Counted from the stretch's first letter, positions 17,881-27,544 are shown. The stretch is DNA of 64,000 nt from Pleionea sp. CnH1-48 (GCF_024124665.1 NZ_JAMXSB010000019.1:62001-126000), one strand, 5' to 3'. The notes: generated from the letters alone by a model not told the origin. A program made the numbers and translations.

Positions 17881-18078
17881 TAAAAAAAGAAGTAAGCATC
17901 CCTTGTTCAGAAGCCCCTAAAAATCTCTTTCATCAATTCAGCACAAAAGTAGTAATAAATCACTGAGATTTACTCAGCATTTTTTGTTAGTAACTAAAAA
18001 AATAAGTTGATTTTGCGCACTTCCTAGGTATTTTGCTACTTCAAACATTAAAGATCACTCTTAACAAAAGGAAGTAAT

Positions 18079-18792
18079 ATGCGCATATCAATAGTTACTC
18101 TATTTTTCCTATTGGCATCCAATCTCTATGCATTAGATGACAGCAGAATGAAGTCTCTGACCGAGCTGATGGTTGTAGGGTGTTCGCTGGGACAAACTCT
18201 CGAGATAGAAGCAGGATTAAATGGGAAACTGTCTATTATAAAGCAAGGTGCTAAAGCGAACTTCAATGCTCGGCAATCAGAAATCCCCAGTATTATTCGT
18301 TTTATTGCATCCGACGAACTCAAAGGGGAGCAAGCAAATCAAACCAGGCAATGTATGCAGCATTATATGGATAAAATTTTCGCAGTTGTACTTAACAAAA
18401 CCAATACTGAGTTCGTTTTGTCCAACAAGAATGGAGTTCTCTACAAACTCCATTCTTGTAATAAGATTGAGAGAAACAACCTTGAATGCCAGCTGACAAT
18501 TACAAGTTCCTACCAAGATAGAGAACTGTCTACATTGGGAGAAATATTTGATGACTCTGGAAATCAATACTTTGCATCCAGTATTGCTATTGCCAATCAT
18601 AAAAGGAGCGATAAGAAGATAAGTCGAGTCCCCCTTATCGCAGATGTACCGATGAAGATGTCTCTGACATTTAATAATGTTTCAACTAACGCCAAGGCGC
18701 TTTCTTTACTTAAAATATCAACAACGACTAAAACTAACGGAAAATTAGAAAGCAGTAGCGTTAGCTTTCGAGAAATAACGATCAATCAATAA
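18079..18792 (+). CDS. Secreted protein of unknown function
   Basis: I do not recognise this 237-residue protein. It begins with a signal peptide (MRISIVTLFFLLASNLYA, cleavage after LYA). The mature chain is polar, with four cysteines in all (in VGCSLG, RQCMQH, HSCNKI and LECQL), which could make two periplasmic disulfides. The second half looks beta-rich (LECQLTITSSY, MSLTFNNVS, and a C-terminal VSFREITIN strand). A ribosome site AAGGAAG precedes the ATG. It stands alone between the kynurenine operon and creD on the other strand. Codons 116-127 form a perfect 14-bp DNA hairpin. Confidence 0.75.
   Translation: MRISIVTLFFLLASNLYALDDSRMKSLTELMVVGCSLGQTLEIEAGLNGKLSIIKQGAKANFNARQSEIPSIIRFIASDELKGEQANQTRQCMQHYMDKIFAVVLNKTNTEFVLSNKNGVLYKLHSCNKIERNNLECQLTITSSYQDRELSTLGEIFDDSGNQYFASSIAIANHKRSDKKISRVPLIADVPMKMSLTFNNVSTNAKALSLLKISTTTKTNGKLESSSVSFREITINQ
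18425..18459. repeat. Perfect 14-bp inverted repeat inside a coding sequence
   Basis: Arm ACAAGAATGGAGTT (18425-18438) pairs perfectly with 18446-18459 around a 7-nt loop CTCTACA. It lies wholly inside the gene at 18079-18792 and is not followed by a U tract. Confidence 0.85.
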
Positions 18793-18795
18793 TAG

Positions 18796-18825
18796 AAAAA
18801 GCCAGCAGAGCCCTCCTCTGCTGGC
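18796..18825 (-). terminator. Rho-independent terminator of creD
   Basis: A 10-bp stem (GCCAGCAGAG / CTCTGCTGGC, loop CCCTC) at 18801-18825 is followed on the minus strand by five Ts. It lies just past the creD stop and also closes the convergent gene. Confidence 0.8.
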
Positions 18826-18833
18826 ACACCTAT

Positions 18834-20162
18834 TTACTTAGCAGCCTGCCGAGTTAAAGTTTTAGACCAGTCAATGTTTCTTGTAAAGATCATCACTGAT
18901 GCCAAAGCAAAAAACAGCAACATAGTTCCCGACAAAAAGGCATAGTCTTCCGACTGAATAATAAGATAAAGCGTTGAGTCTAATCCCGCCAACATGGCAA
19001 TAAGAGAACTAAGCTGTTTGTTACATAATTTTGCCTTCATATAGAATGCGATAAGACTAATACAGGCAATGGATGAAATCACATAAGCCATGAAGAAGTT
19101 TGCTTGTTCCGAAATGGCTATCAACAATAAGTAAAACAAAGACAGTGCGAAACCTACCAGCAAATATTGAACTGCATGGATATGAATTTGATACATTAAT
19201 TCAAATAAAATAAATACCACAAATGTCATTACGATCACTAAAAGACTGTACTTGATAGCTCGTTCGGATTGCACATAGCTATCAATAGGATTAATTTGCC
19301 TCACAGCTAACTCAAGGTTATTTAGATATTCACAATGCCCACCTAAACATGAGGTCAACGCATCGCTAATGGCAGAAGAGTACTCTCCTGTCTCCCAGGA
19401 GGCTTCATAACCGGATGCGTCAATGCTTCTGGTTTGGGGCAAAAAACGTCCGACAAAAGAAGGATGTGGCCAATTGGACTTCACTGCAAGTTGGGTGTGT
19501 TTCGCAGAAGGTATCCAGGCAATTTTTGACATACCTTTTAGTTTGAAAGAGGCGTCTATACTAAAAGAGTCAGAGTTGGGATTATCTAAGAAAACGTGGA
19601 GCCCAAATGGTGAGTGCGCTAGTTGACTCCCTGGTAAAAAATTTTTTTCTCTCTCATTAATCACTATTTTAGGGATATCAGAAAACCCACGTTTATCTGT
19701 CACGGCTATTGCTATAAATGGCTTTTTAATTTGGACTCTCTCGCTATTTTTTGCATCCTTTATAAACTGAGAATTTATCTTTCCGGATATATTTATATCG
19801 GCCATATAAACAGGAACATTAAAGATCCCTCGTTGCTGAGTCTCAGAAACCAGTTCGGTTGTTACATCGAGCATATCAAACGCTTCGTAGTGCAGTTTAT
19901 GCTCAACAACTTTCTGTAAAGTATATTTTTCTAGCTTATTGTCCCAGCTTTTCTTTTGAGAAATGATTTTGTGAGGAATGACTAAAATAGGGAGCAAGAT
20001 ACTCTGTTCATGAGTCCAGCTTTCGGCAATTGACTGACGAGCTTCTTCTTGATATCCAGAGCGCTCATAGATTGTGCTTTCAATACTGCTCAGTAAAATA
20101 CTTAATAAAATAAAGATTGCTAATAAAGCGCCAGCTTTAATAAAACTGATTTTGCTCACCAC
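18834..20162 (-). CDS. creD: CreD family inner membrane protein
   Basis: A 442-residue CreD homologue. It has an N-terminal membrane span (residues about 11-28), a large periplasmic beta-rich region up to about residue 305 and five or six C-terminal spans. The family segment after the first span (YQEEARQSIAESW, then ILPILVIPHK) is easy to recognise. In E. coli, CreD is induced by the CreBC two-component system and affects colicin tolerance and envelope integrity. No creB/creC genes are adjacent here, so control must differ or act at a distance. It has its own terminator and no operon partner. Confidence 0.88.
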   Translation of the reverse strand: MVSKISFIKAGALLAIFILLSILLSSIESTIYERSGYQEEARQSIAESWTHEQSILLPILVIPHKIISQKKSWDNKLEKYTLQKVVEHKLHYEAFDMLDVTTELVSETQQRGIFNVPVYMADINISGKINSQFIKDAKNSERVQIKKPFIAIAVTDKRGFSDIPKIVINEREKNFLPGSQLAHSPFGLHVFLDNPNSDSFSIDASFKLKGMSKIAWIPSAKHTQLAVKSNWPHPSFVGRFLPQTRSIDASGYEASWETGEYSSAISDALTSCLGGHCEYLNNLELAVRQINPIDSYVQSERAIKYSLLVIVMTFVVFILFELMYQIHIHAVQYLLVGFALSLFYLLLIAISEQANFFMAYVISSIACISLIAFYMKAKLCNKQLSSLIAMLAGLDSTLYLIIQSEDYAFLSGTMLLFFALASVMIFTRNIDWSKTLTRQAAK

Positions 20163-20243
20163 TTTTCTCCCCCAAAATAAAAACTAAAGATAGGGAGAAA
20201 AAGTGGCGAAAATATGGCAGAAAGAAGGGTAATCTATGATGAA

Positions 20244-20666
20244 TCAGGCAATCAGATTTTGAGCCTTTAATTCTTGAATAATATTATCTATGGTCTTTTG
20301 CTGATGTTCTTGCTGATAGGCCAATGTTGGATGGGCTCCCCAAACAGGCCCAGGCCACGCTTTATCATCGGTGTTTCTGGCAATAACATGAATATGTAGC
20401 TGACGAACAATATTACCTAAAGCACCAATATTAAGTTTGTGGGGTGAAAAAAGTTTTTTCATTAATTGGCTGATTAATGCAATTTCTTCCCATAATTGGC
20501 GCTGATCAGATTTTGATAGCTCATACATCTCAACAATATTTTCTCGACGTGGTACCAAAATAAGCCAGGGGTATTGTTCATCATTCATTAATTGCAGACG
20601 ACACAGGGTCATATCTGCAATAAATGCAGAATCATTGTCTAGCTGATTATCCAGTATAAATTCCAT
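20244..20666 (-). CDS. HIT family protein
   Basis: A 140-residue histidine-triad hydrolase-like protein. The triad reads Q-L-H-I-H-V-I (residues about 88-94): the first histidine of the usual HxHxHxx is glutamine. This is a common bacterial subgroup that also has the following AWPGPVWG segment, present here. Members act on nucleotide phosphoramidates or dinucleotides; the exact substrate of this subgroup is not established. Single gene, upstream of creD on the same strand with an 81-bp gap. Confidence 0.9.
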   Translation of the reverse strand: MEFILDNQLDNDSAFIADMTLCRLQLMNDEQYPWLILVPRRENIVEMYELSKSDQRQLWEEIALISQLMKKLFSPHKLNIGALGNIVRQLHIHVIARNTDDKAWPGPVWGAHPTLAYQQEHQQKTIDNIIQELKAQNLIA

Positions 20667-20805
20667 TATAAATATCCTTTTAAGTCACTCTCTATTCATG
20701 ACGCCATAATTACCTTAATCCCAACACGAGTTCAAGAAAAAACAACGGTTTCATGCGGTTTTTCCCTGAATTTTGCAGAAATACGGCACTCTGATTAGAT
20801 TTTAC

Positions 20806-23022
20806 TCATAAACCTCCACAGGGCTGAGTCGCCGTAAAACTCCCTCCTTTGACATGAGGAATACAAGCCTCATCTGCTCTCCCCTTACGCCACTCAATAG
20901 CTCCAGGAGGCTGCAATATCAAAGCTTCTTGTTCTACTTCTGCAATCAAATCTCCCCAAACCTTCATTGCTCCGGTAGCACCAGTAAGCCCAGTACTTTT
21001 ATTATCGTCTCGACCAACCCACACCACCGATAAAAAGTTTTCACTCATCCCGGCAAACCAACTGTCCTTCGTGTCATTGGTAGTGCCTGTTTTGCCAGCA
21101 AGATTAAGTTGCGGCAAACGCCAGTGTAGACTTTTGGCCGTTCCACGGCGCACCACTTGCTGTAATGTATGATTGATCAAAAATACACTGTCTTCTGATA
21201 GCTTCTTCTTTGCAATAACAGGATAACGACTCAGCAATTGTCCCTGGTTATTCATAACCGAGCTGATCACCGATGTGTCTAGAACCAGCCCACCCGAGGC
21301 CAACGACTGATAAAGCTTTAAAACTTCCCATGGCGACATCTCTTTCGCTCCTAGTGCCAAAGAAGGAAAAGCGATAAGCGGACGGGTATAACCCGCCTGA
21401 CGCAGCAACTCAATCACTTCATCAACACCGACGGATAGTGCCAGATGCGCGGTAGCCAGATTGTAGGATTCAATCAAAGCTCGCTGTATTGAAACTTCGC
21501 CATGCTCTTTCCGATCATAATTTTGTGGTCGCCAGACACTGCCATCCGTTGCCGTCATACTAAAACTCTGGTCACTAAGAGATGAACTTAGCGAATACTT
21601 ATCGGATGCTTGCAGCGCCGTTAAATAAACGAAAGGCTTAATCACAGAGCCTGTTTGGCGATACGCATGTAATGCTCTATTAAATCCCTGATAATTAGGC
21701 TGACGATCGCCCACTACAGCTAACACTTCACCACTAAATCGGTGGCTGACAACGACAGCCCCTTGTAATTGTTTCTGGCTATTGGCATCCAGTTTATTAA
21801 GACGTGATTGAAGTGCTTTTTCTGATTGCTTTTGTACAACAGGATCTAACGTTGTAAAAACCTTTAAACTGCCGTGTTCAAGTTGCTCTTGAGAATAATG
21901 CTCGCGCAACTGTAATCTTATTAGCTCCATCGCGGCGGGCATGCGTGATGACTTAATAGGAGATTTTTGACTAATCGCCAAGGATTTGCTTGTAGCTAAT
22001 TCCCATTGTTGCTGATTGATGCGTTGTTGCGACAACATTAAATCTAGAATCAAGTTACGCCGCTTTAATGCCCGTTCGGGATGACGCCTGGGTTCATAAT
22101 ATGAAGGGCCTCGCACCAACGCAACCAAAGTGGCTGCTTGCGCCAAGTTGATATCTTCCAACTTACGATTAAAAAAGAATTCGCTGGCTTTGGCAAAACC
22201 ATGAATGCTCAAGGCACCATCTTGCCCCAGGTACACTTCATTAATATACGCCTGAAGAATTTCGGATTTACTATAACGCCATTCTAGAAGCACAGCCATA
22301 ATGGCTTCGGTTATCTTTCGAGTAAGCTTTTTCTCATTAGTTAAAAAATAATTCTTAACCAACTGCTGAGTGATGGTGCTTCCCCCTTGAACCGCTTTAC
22401 CTTCGGCAAGGTTGCGCGAGAAAGCTCTGAGGATACCTGTAATAGAAAGTCCCCAGTGATGGTAAAACTGCCGGTCTTCAGAAGCGATTAAAGCTTCCAT
22501 TAAATAAACAGGAACCTGCTGTATATTAACTACTTCTCGCTGTTCTTTAACCAACGGGTTAATCGAACCTAATAACAAAGGATCAAGACGCTGATAAGCA
22601 AGCGGTTGGTTAGTATCTAGAGAAGTCAGTTGAGAAATCTGCCCTGACTCTATGACCAGCGAAAAGCGTTGAGCTTTTTGTTGGCGATCAAAAAAATGAA
22701 AGCCTCTGCCATAAATAGCAAAATAATTATCGTAGCGCTCGTATTCCCCTGGACGAGTTGCTTTTACCTTTTTTCGATAACCCAACAACTGTAATTCTTG
22801 CTCTAGGTGCTCTGTCTGAATCAATAACCCAGAATAGAAAGTAAGAGGTCTTGCATAGACTTTGGCAGGTGCAACCCAACGATTTTCTGCAAATCGACGT
22901 TCAATCAAAGCATCACAATAGATAACGAAAAAAGAAAAATAGAGAAAGAAAATAGCCGCAAGACGCTGCATAAAACGCCGGAACGGACGATCTGTTGGGT
23001 GGCTCTTTGACGATTTTGCCAT
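20806..23022 (-). CDS. mrcB: Penicillin-binding protein 1B (bifunctional transglycosylase/transpeptidase)
   Basis: A 738-residue class A PBP. A cytoplasmic basic N terminus and one membrane span (near residues 22-42) are followed by the UB2H-like domain. The GT51 glycosyltransferase has its catalytic motif in ASEDRQFYHHWG and GGSTITQQLVKN. The transpeptidase has SxxK in GSVIKPF, SxN in SYN and KTG in AGKTGTTND. It polymerises and crosslinks peptidoglycan at the inner membrane and is normally activated by LpoB. The length is slightly below E. coli PBP1B (844), mainly because both termini are shorter. Monocistronic. Confidence 0.94.
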   Translation of the reverse strand: MAKSSKSHPTDRPFRRFMQRLAAIFFLYFSFFVIYCDALIERRFAENRWVAPAKVYARPLTFYSGLLIQTEHLEQELQLLGYRKKVKATRPGEYERYDNYFAIYGRGFHFFDRQQKAQRFSLVIESGQISQLTSLDTNQPLAYQRLDPLLLGSINPLVKEQREVVNIQQVPVYLMEALIASEDRQFYHHWGLSITGILRAFSRNLAEGKAVQGGSTITQQLVKNYFLTNEKKLTRKITEAIMAVLLEWRYSKSEILQAYINEVYLGQDGALSIHGFAKASEFFFNRKLEDINLAQAATLVALVRGPSYYEPRRHPERALKRRNLILDLMLSQQRINQQQWELATSKSLAISQKSPIKSSRMPAAMELIRLQLREHYSQEQLEHGSLKVFTTLDPVVQKQSEKALQSRLNKLDANSQKQLQGAVVVSHRFSGEVLAVVGDRQPNYQGFNRALHAYRQTGSVIKPFVYLTALQASDKYSLSSSLSDQSFSMTATDGSVWRPQNYDRKEHGEVSIQRALIESYNLATAHLALSVGVDEVIELLRQAGYTRPLIAFPSLALGAKEMSPWEVLKLYQSLASGGLVLDTSVISSVMNNQGQLLSRYPVIAKKKLSEDSVFLINHTLQQVVRRGTAKSLHWRLPQLNLAGKTGTTNDTKDSWFAGMSENFLSVVWVGRDDNKSTGLTGATGAMKVWGDLIAEVEQEALILQPPGAIEWRKGRADEACIPHVKGGSFTATQPCGGL

Positions 23023-23255
23023 AGCGTCGAATTAATGAACTACGATAATATGGCTATTGTACTGTGTTATGGAATATTGTGCCAACGATTGCCTTAGCCT
23101 CCCAGCGAGATAAAACTTTGCTTAAATATGCTATTGTGAAGAGCTAGAGGTGTAATGCAACTATTCTGTGGTACCATAAAATACAGAATGATAGTTAATG
23201 CTCTGGTAATGAGCCACTGGCAACCGTTGCAGTGTTAGTTTTTTAAGGTAGTATC

Positions 23256-23822
23256 ATGAGACTGAGTTCACGGGGTAAGCATCGCCTTTTTTTTGCATTG
23301 GATTTTGAACCTTCCTTTAAACAATCTCTGGCGCAATGGGCTCAAAGCATCGCTTATGATGGACGAGCAGTAGACACTTATAATTATCATTTGACTTTGC
23401 AGTTTTTAGGCACTGTAAATAACCATCAAGTGTTTGACATTATTGATGCCATTGGTGATAACAAGATTCGTTCCTTTTCTCTCAGTGCGAATAAAACGGG
23501 TTACTTCCCTCGCAATGAAATACTCTTTGCAGATATAGAGCAAGGCCTGGGTTCTATTAATGAGCTGGCCTCTTTTTTACAGAGCCAACTAAAATCGATC
23601 GACTTTATTAAACGTGAGAAAAAATCCTTTCATCCCCATATCACTCTATTTCGAGATGCTCCACCACCTAGCGAGAGCTTTGTAACCACAGAACTATCAA
23701 CTCACATCTCTGATTTCGTATTGATGGAATCTATTAACGTAAAATCAGGGGTTCATTACGAAGTTGTTGAAGCTTGGCCACTCTACAAAGGCAGTATTAA
23801 AGAACAATTACTTGGCCGCTAA
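23256..23822 (+). CDS. thpR: RNA 2',3'-cyclic phosphodiesterase (LigT/ThpR family)
   Basis: A 188-residue 2H phosphoesterase with both catalytic H-x-T-x motifs: YHLTLQFLG (near residue 46) and FHPHITLFR (near 128). The N-terminal RLFFALDFEP is the family opening. It hydrolyses 2',3'-cyclic phosphate ends to 2'-phosphates and can ligate tRNA halves in vitro. An AAGG ribosome site precedes the ATG. The 3' end overlaps the convergent acetyltransferase gene by 15 bp. Confidence 0.92.
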   Translation: MRLSSRGKHRLFFALDFEPSFKQSLAQWAQSIAYDGRAVDTYNYHLTLQFLGTVNNHQVFDIIDAIGDNKIRSFSLSANKTGYFPRNEILFADIEQGLGSINELASFLQSQLKSIDFIKREKKSFHPHITLFRDAPPPSESFVTTELSTHISDFVLMESINVKSGVHYEVVEAWPLYKGSIKEQLLGR

Positions 23823-24344
23823 CACTTTACCCTCTAAATAATCTTCTGCGCTTAAAATGTATTGGTGCCACTCATCGCCCTTATCGAAAAAATGATGGGA
23901 GTAACGAAACCCCAGCTTTTTTAGCAAATGAATAGAAGCAAGATTTGCATGGTGAGCTCGTCCGACAATGGTCGATAACTGATACCGACTAAACCCTAGT
24001 TGCAAGCACTGCATCGCAGCTTCTGTAGCAATTCCCTCATTCCATCGATGATGAACAACGCGAAATCCAAGATCCGTTTCGCCATTGGATTCTGAGAACT
24101 TTAGTCCACAGAATCCAAGATACTCTTTGGTCGCTTTATCTCTTAATGTCCAGCGACCAAATTGATGGTGCTGATAATGCGCATACTGTTGCAAAAAATC
24201 TCGGCAGGCTTGCAGCGATGCAAAAGGCTCATCCCCCGTATACTGCAATACCTGCGAATTTTGATTCATGGCAAAAAAACCTTCAGCGTCTTCTTGAGCA
24301 AACTCGGTTAAGATTAAGCGCTGAGTTGTTGCCACGATTTTCAA
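23808..24344 (-). CDS. GNAT family N-acetyltransferase (RimJ/RimL type)
   Basis: A 178-residue acetyltransferase of the RimJ/RimL group. It opens with TTQRLILTEFAQED, has the FCGLKFSE strand and the acetyl-CoA-binding region in RWNEGIATEAAMQCLQLGF, and ends with HLLKKLGFRYSHHF. Members acetylate protein N termini or small molecules; the substrate here is unknown. It is 6 bp downstream of pepB on the same strand and probably shares its transcript. Confidence 0.88.
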   Translation of the reverse strand: MKIVATTQRLILTEFAQEDAEGFFAMNQNSQVLQYTGDEPFASLQACRDFLQQYAHYQHHQFGRWTLRDKATKEYLGFCGLKFSESNGETDLGFRVVHHRWNEGIATEAAMQCLQLGFSRYQLSTIVGRAHHANLASIHLLKKLGFRYSHHFFDKGDEWHQYILSAEDYLEGKVLAAK

Positions 24345-24350
24345 TCCATA

Positions 24351-25643
24351 TTACTCCTGCTCTAACAACGCTCGCGCCAAAGTTCGTATACCATGGCCAC
24401 TGCCACCTGCCGCTAAATAGGCAGAGTCAGAAGCATTCATAGCAGAGGCTAAATCAACATGTAACCACTGGCAATTCTTGCCAACAAAGCGCGAAAGGAA
24501 ACCAGCAGCATTACTTGCACCACCCGGACCACCACCTTTAACTGGACGACTATTAGCCGTATCCGCGTAAGAAGAAGGACAGTTTGTTGCGTGATGTGGA
24601 TCCAGTGGTAAAGGCCAGTGTGCTTCGCACTCAGCAGCGGAGTAATTTAAATAGGCTTCTCGTAATGCCACATCAAAACTGAAAACCGCATTGTACTCAT
24701 CACCCACCGCCGTGACAGCAGCACCGGTAAGTGTCGCGGCATCAAAAATATTTTTGGCTTTTGACTCTGTTGCCAAAATTAATCCATCAGCCAAAACTAA
24801 TCGTCCTTCAGCGTCAGTATTAACAACTTCAACAGAAACGCCATTTTTATAAGTTAAAACATCACCCAGTTTATAGGCATGCCCACTCACCATATTTTCG
24901 GCACAACATAAATAAAGTTTCACACGCGTATTCAAACCACGAGCAATGGCTAATGCCAATGCAGCGGTTACGGTAGAGGCGCCACCCATATCGGCTTTCA
25001 TGTGCAACATGGACTCGCTAGCCTTTAGACTGTATCCACCGCTATCAAAAGTAATCCCTTTACCAACTAAAGCCGTGACGGGTGCCTTATCTCCCCAACC
25101 AACGGGCGTAAAGTCCAACTCAAGCAACGCAGGAGGACGGTTGCTGCCACGTCCAACACCGTGAATGCCAACCCAGCCCTCAGTGGCCAAGTCATCCCCT
25201 TCAACAATACGATACGAAACCTGATCGGGAGCAAAACTCGATACAAAATCTGCAGCGTTTTGTGCCAGCACCACAGGTGATAAATCTTCAGGCGTGTGAT
25301 TGATTTGCTGACGGCACCAATAGCTGGTTTTGATTAATGCCTGCAAGTCATTCGCTTCTTCGGCTTCTAACTCAGCCCATTCAACTTCAGGTACAAAACG
25401 GGCACTATACATAGCCTGCGCAAACGCAAACTGATGCTCTTTGTCCCAACCTTCTCCCACCAATTTAAATTGCTGAAATCCCATCCCCAAAAGTCGTCGA
25501 CCAGCAGCCTGAATACATCGCAGACGCATCGCCTTCTTTAAATGAATAATGCCTTCATCCGCATCAAAGGACAGTAAAGAGCTAGCAGGCCAGATACCTT
25601 CTGGTGCCGATTCAGAGATTCGTAAGTGTAATTTTTGATTCAT
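24351..25643 (-). CDS. pepB: Aminopeptidase PepB (M17 family)
   Basis: I start the protein at the ATG at 25643 (MNQKLHLR), 19 codons inside the longest frame, because PepB homologues begin there and a GGA lies upstream. The 430-residue product matches PepB along its length: the GEGWD segment, the lysine/aspartate metal motif KGITFDSGGYS, the CCAENMVSGHAYKLGD loop and the M17 signature NTDAEGRLVL. It is a two-metal aminopeptidase, probably hexameric, that removes N-terminal residues from cytosolic peptides. It lies in a short minus-strand run ribA-pepB-acetyltransferase. Confidence 0.93.
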   Translation of the reverse strand: MNQKLHLRISESAPEGIWPASSLLSFDADEGIIHLKKAMRLRCIQAAGRRLLGMGFQQFKLVGEGWDKEHQFAFAQAMYSARFVPEVEWAELEAEEANDLQALIKTSYWCRQQINHTPEDLSPVVLAQNAADFVSSFAPDQVSYRIVEGDDLATEGWVGIHGVGRGSNRPPALLELDFTPVGWGDKAPVTALVGKGITFDSGGYSLKASESMLHMKADMGGASTVTAALALAIARGLNTRVKLYLCCAENMVSGHAYKLGDVLTYKNGVSVEVVNTDAEGRLVLADGLILATESKAKNIFDAATLTGAAVTAVGDEYNAVFSFDVALREAYLNYSAAECEAHWPLPLDPHHATNCPSSYADTANSRPVKGGGPGGASNAAGFLSRFVGKNCQWLHVDLASAMNASDSAYLAAGGSGHGIRTLARALLEQE

Positions 25644-25724
25644 GGGATTCCATTTTATTTGTGTGATATCAATCAAGTTGATAATAGGGTAGAAAGACAT
25701 CCTACCCTGATGTTTCCAGTCAAT

Positions 25725-26333
25725 TTATAACAAATGGCCTAATTTGCCTGTTTTGGTATTTAAGTATTTTTCGTTATGAGGATTGCGGCCAAACTTCATA
25801 GGTACGCGCTCTGACACTTTGAGGCCAGCATCCACCAAAGTTCCCACTTTACGTGGATTGTTCGTCATCAGTTTCACTTCTTTAACCCCGAGAGCTTCTA
25901 ATGTCTCAACGGCAATAGAAAAATCACGTGCGTCCGCATCAAAACCAAGACTCTCGTTAGCCTCAACGGTATCCATTCCCTTATCCTGCAAAGCGTAGGC
26001 TTTTATTTTATTCACCAGGCCAATGCCGCGTCCTTCTTGGCGTAAATACAAGAGCACGCCGCGACCTTCTTCGGATATCTTCTTGAGAGCAGCTTCTAAC
26101 TGAGGACCACAATCACAACGCATGCTAAACAAAGCATCTCCAGTCAAACACTCTGAGTGGATTCGCACTAATACTGGCTCTTCGCCGGATAAATCGCCCA
26201 TCGTCAGAGCAATATGCTCTTTGTCAGAATCATTATCTTCTAATGCGTGAATTTCAAATTCCCCCCAGGCTGTGGGTAATTTTGCGCTTGCAGCATCAAC
26301 AAGTGACATAGTTTGTTCTTCATACAACATCAT
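25725..26333 (-). CDS. ribA: GTP cyclohydrolase II
   Basis: Riboflavin biosynthesis enzyme that turns GTP into 2,5-diamino-6-ribosylamino-pyrimidinone 5'-phosphate. The zinc cysteines lie in [20 protein letters not shown], the RQEGRGIGL loop is intact and the C-terminal MTNNPRKV segment is complete. The longest frame has 202 residues. Homologues begin near the internal ATG at 26309 ([12 protein letters not shown], 194 residues), but the upstream ATG at 26333 has a better AGGGA site, so the start is open. No FMN riboswitch is visible upstream. The gene is divergent from the Rieske gene, with almost no space between the longest frames. Confidence 0.94.
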   Translation of the reverse strand: MMLYEEQTMSLVDAASAKLPTAWGEFEIHALEDNDSDKEHIALTMGDLSGEEPVLVRIHSECLTGDALFSMRCDCGPQLEAALKKISEEGRGVLLYLRQEGRGIGLVNKIKAYALQDKGMDTVEANESLGFDADARDFSIAVETLEALGVKEVKLMTNNPRKVGTLVDAGLKVSERVPMKFGRNPHNEKYLNTKTGKLGHLL

Positions 26334-26434
26334 TAATGTCCCTATTCTACATCATTCAACCTCAGGGCTACAGTTTTTGGGTATTCGGTATAATGAATGC
26401 CATACTTTCTGAACCCCTAGACATCGACATTGCT

Positions 26435-26779
26435 ATGACGCTACACCCACTTTGCCAAGTGACTGACATTGAGCCTGATCAGGCGATTAAGGTGCTCTAT
26501 CAAGAGCAAGAAATCATCGTGGTTCGACGAGGTGAGCAAGCATTTGCTTACTACAATCGCTGCCCTCACGCAGGAGCTAAGCTGGATATGAATTCAGAAA
26601 ACCTGATTTCTTTTGACCAATTTCATCTATTTTGCTCGGTCCACGGCGCTCTTTTTCATCCAGCAACCGGTTATTGTGTGGCAGGCCCATGCAGCGGTCA
26701 AAGCTTAACCCCATTGCCCGTGACAATCAGAGAAGGTAAGGTGTGCGTTTTTTCTGACGGCACCCATGATGAAGTTTGA
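26435..26779 (+). CDS. Rieske [2Fe-2S] domain protein
   Basis: A small single-domain Rieske protein, 114 residues from the ATG at 26435 (MTLHPLCQV). The cluster ligands are in CPHAGA and CSVHGALF. ATGs at 26393 and 26336 are alternatives, but neither has a good ribosome site. A TATAAT at 26389-26394 overlaps the 26393 ATG, and if it is the promoter it favours the later start. It has no attached oxygenase domain, so it is probably a ferredoxin-like electron carrier or a nitrite-reductase small-subunit-like protein. The last 14 bp overlap sfsA, so the two genes are co-transcribed. Function unknown. Confidence 0.82.
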   Translation: MTLHPLCQVTDIEPDQAIKVLYQEQEIIVVRRGEQAFAYYNRCPHAGAKLDMNSENLISFDQFHLFCSVHGALFHPATGYCVAGPCSGQSLTPLPVTIREGKVCVFSDGTHDEV

Positions 26780-27479
26780 ATCAGGTTTGATTAAAGCCCG
26801 CTTAATTAAGCGCTATAAACGTTTTCTGGCAGATGTGGAGCTAGAAAATGGCGAGCAAATTACCGTCCATTGCCCCAATACAGGCTCAATGAAAGCATGT
26901 TGGGAGCCCGACTGGACAGCCTACCTACTGGATTCCAATAACCCCAAACGTAAATATCGTCATACTTGGACATTGGTTGAGAACTTTGCTGGAGAGAGGA
27001 TAGGAGTAAATACTCACTTAGCAAATACTCTTGTCGAGGAAGCCATTGAGAATGGTACTATCAAGGAACTTGAGGGGTATCAGCAACTTCAGCGAGAAGT
27101 TAAATATGGTAACGAAAATAGCCGTATCGACTTTCTGGTGCACGATAAAGACAATCAGCCCGTCTATGTCGAGGTAAAAAGCGTCACTCTTAAAGAAGAT
27201 GACGGCATTGGCTACTTTCCAGATTCCGTGAGTACTCGAGGACAAAAACACTTGCGCGAGCTGACCGAGCTGGCACAAACAGGCAGCGCGAGAGCCATTT
27301 TACTGTTTTGTGTTCAGCATACCGGAATAAACCACGTCAAGCCCGCGCAGCATATTGATGCTAAATACGCCGAACTCCTTGCTATTGCTATCGAAGCGGG
27401 AGTTGAAGTGATTGCTTACGGTTGCTCTCTCAGCTCAGAATCAATGGTTATTAAAGGCCCGCTTACCTTTACTCTGTAA
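26766..27479 (+). CDS. sfsA: DNA/RNA nuclease SfsA
   Basis: A 237-residue SfsA protein. It has the N-terminal OB-like domain (LIKRYKRFLADVEL, HCPNTGSMK) and a PD-(D/E)xK-like core (RIDFLVHD and VYVEVKSVTL), followed by FPDSVSTRGQKHLREL. E. coli SfsA was named sugar fermentation stimulation protein and has been described as a nuclease. In many gammaproteobacteria it lies just upstream of dksA, as here. Overlaps the Rieske gene by 14 bp. Confidence 0.95.
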   Translation: MMKFESGLIKARLIKRYKRFLADVELENGEQITVHCPNTGSMKACWEPDWTAYLLDSNNPKRKYRHTWTLVENFAGERIGVNTHLANTLVEEAIENGTIKELEGYQQLQREVKYGNENSRIDFLVHDKDNQPVYVEVKSVTLKEDDGIGYFPDSVSTRGQKHLRELTELAQTGSARAILLFCVQHTGINHVKPAQHIDAKYAELLAIAIEAGVEVIAYGCSLSSESMVIKGPLTFTL

Positions 27480-27544
27480 CAATTATTTTATGGAATAAGC
27501 GAATATGGCACTTGAAAGCTACAATTAAGTCCCCATAATGCCTG

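Noticed and set aside
18277-18600. A minus-strand gene across the unknown secreted-protein gene
   Set aside because: The frame mirrors the plus-strand gene through its internal inverted repeat and has no ribosome site or family resemblance.
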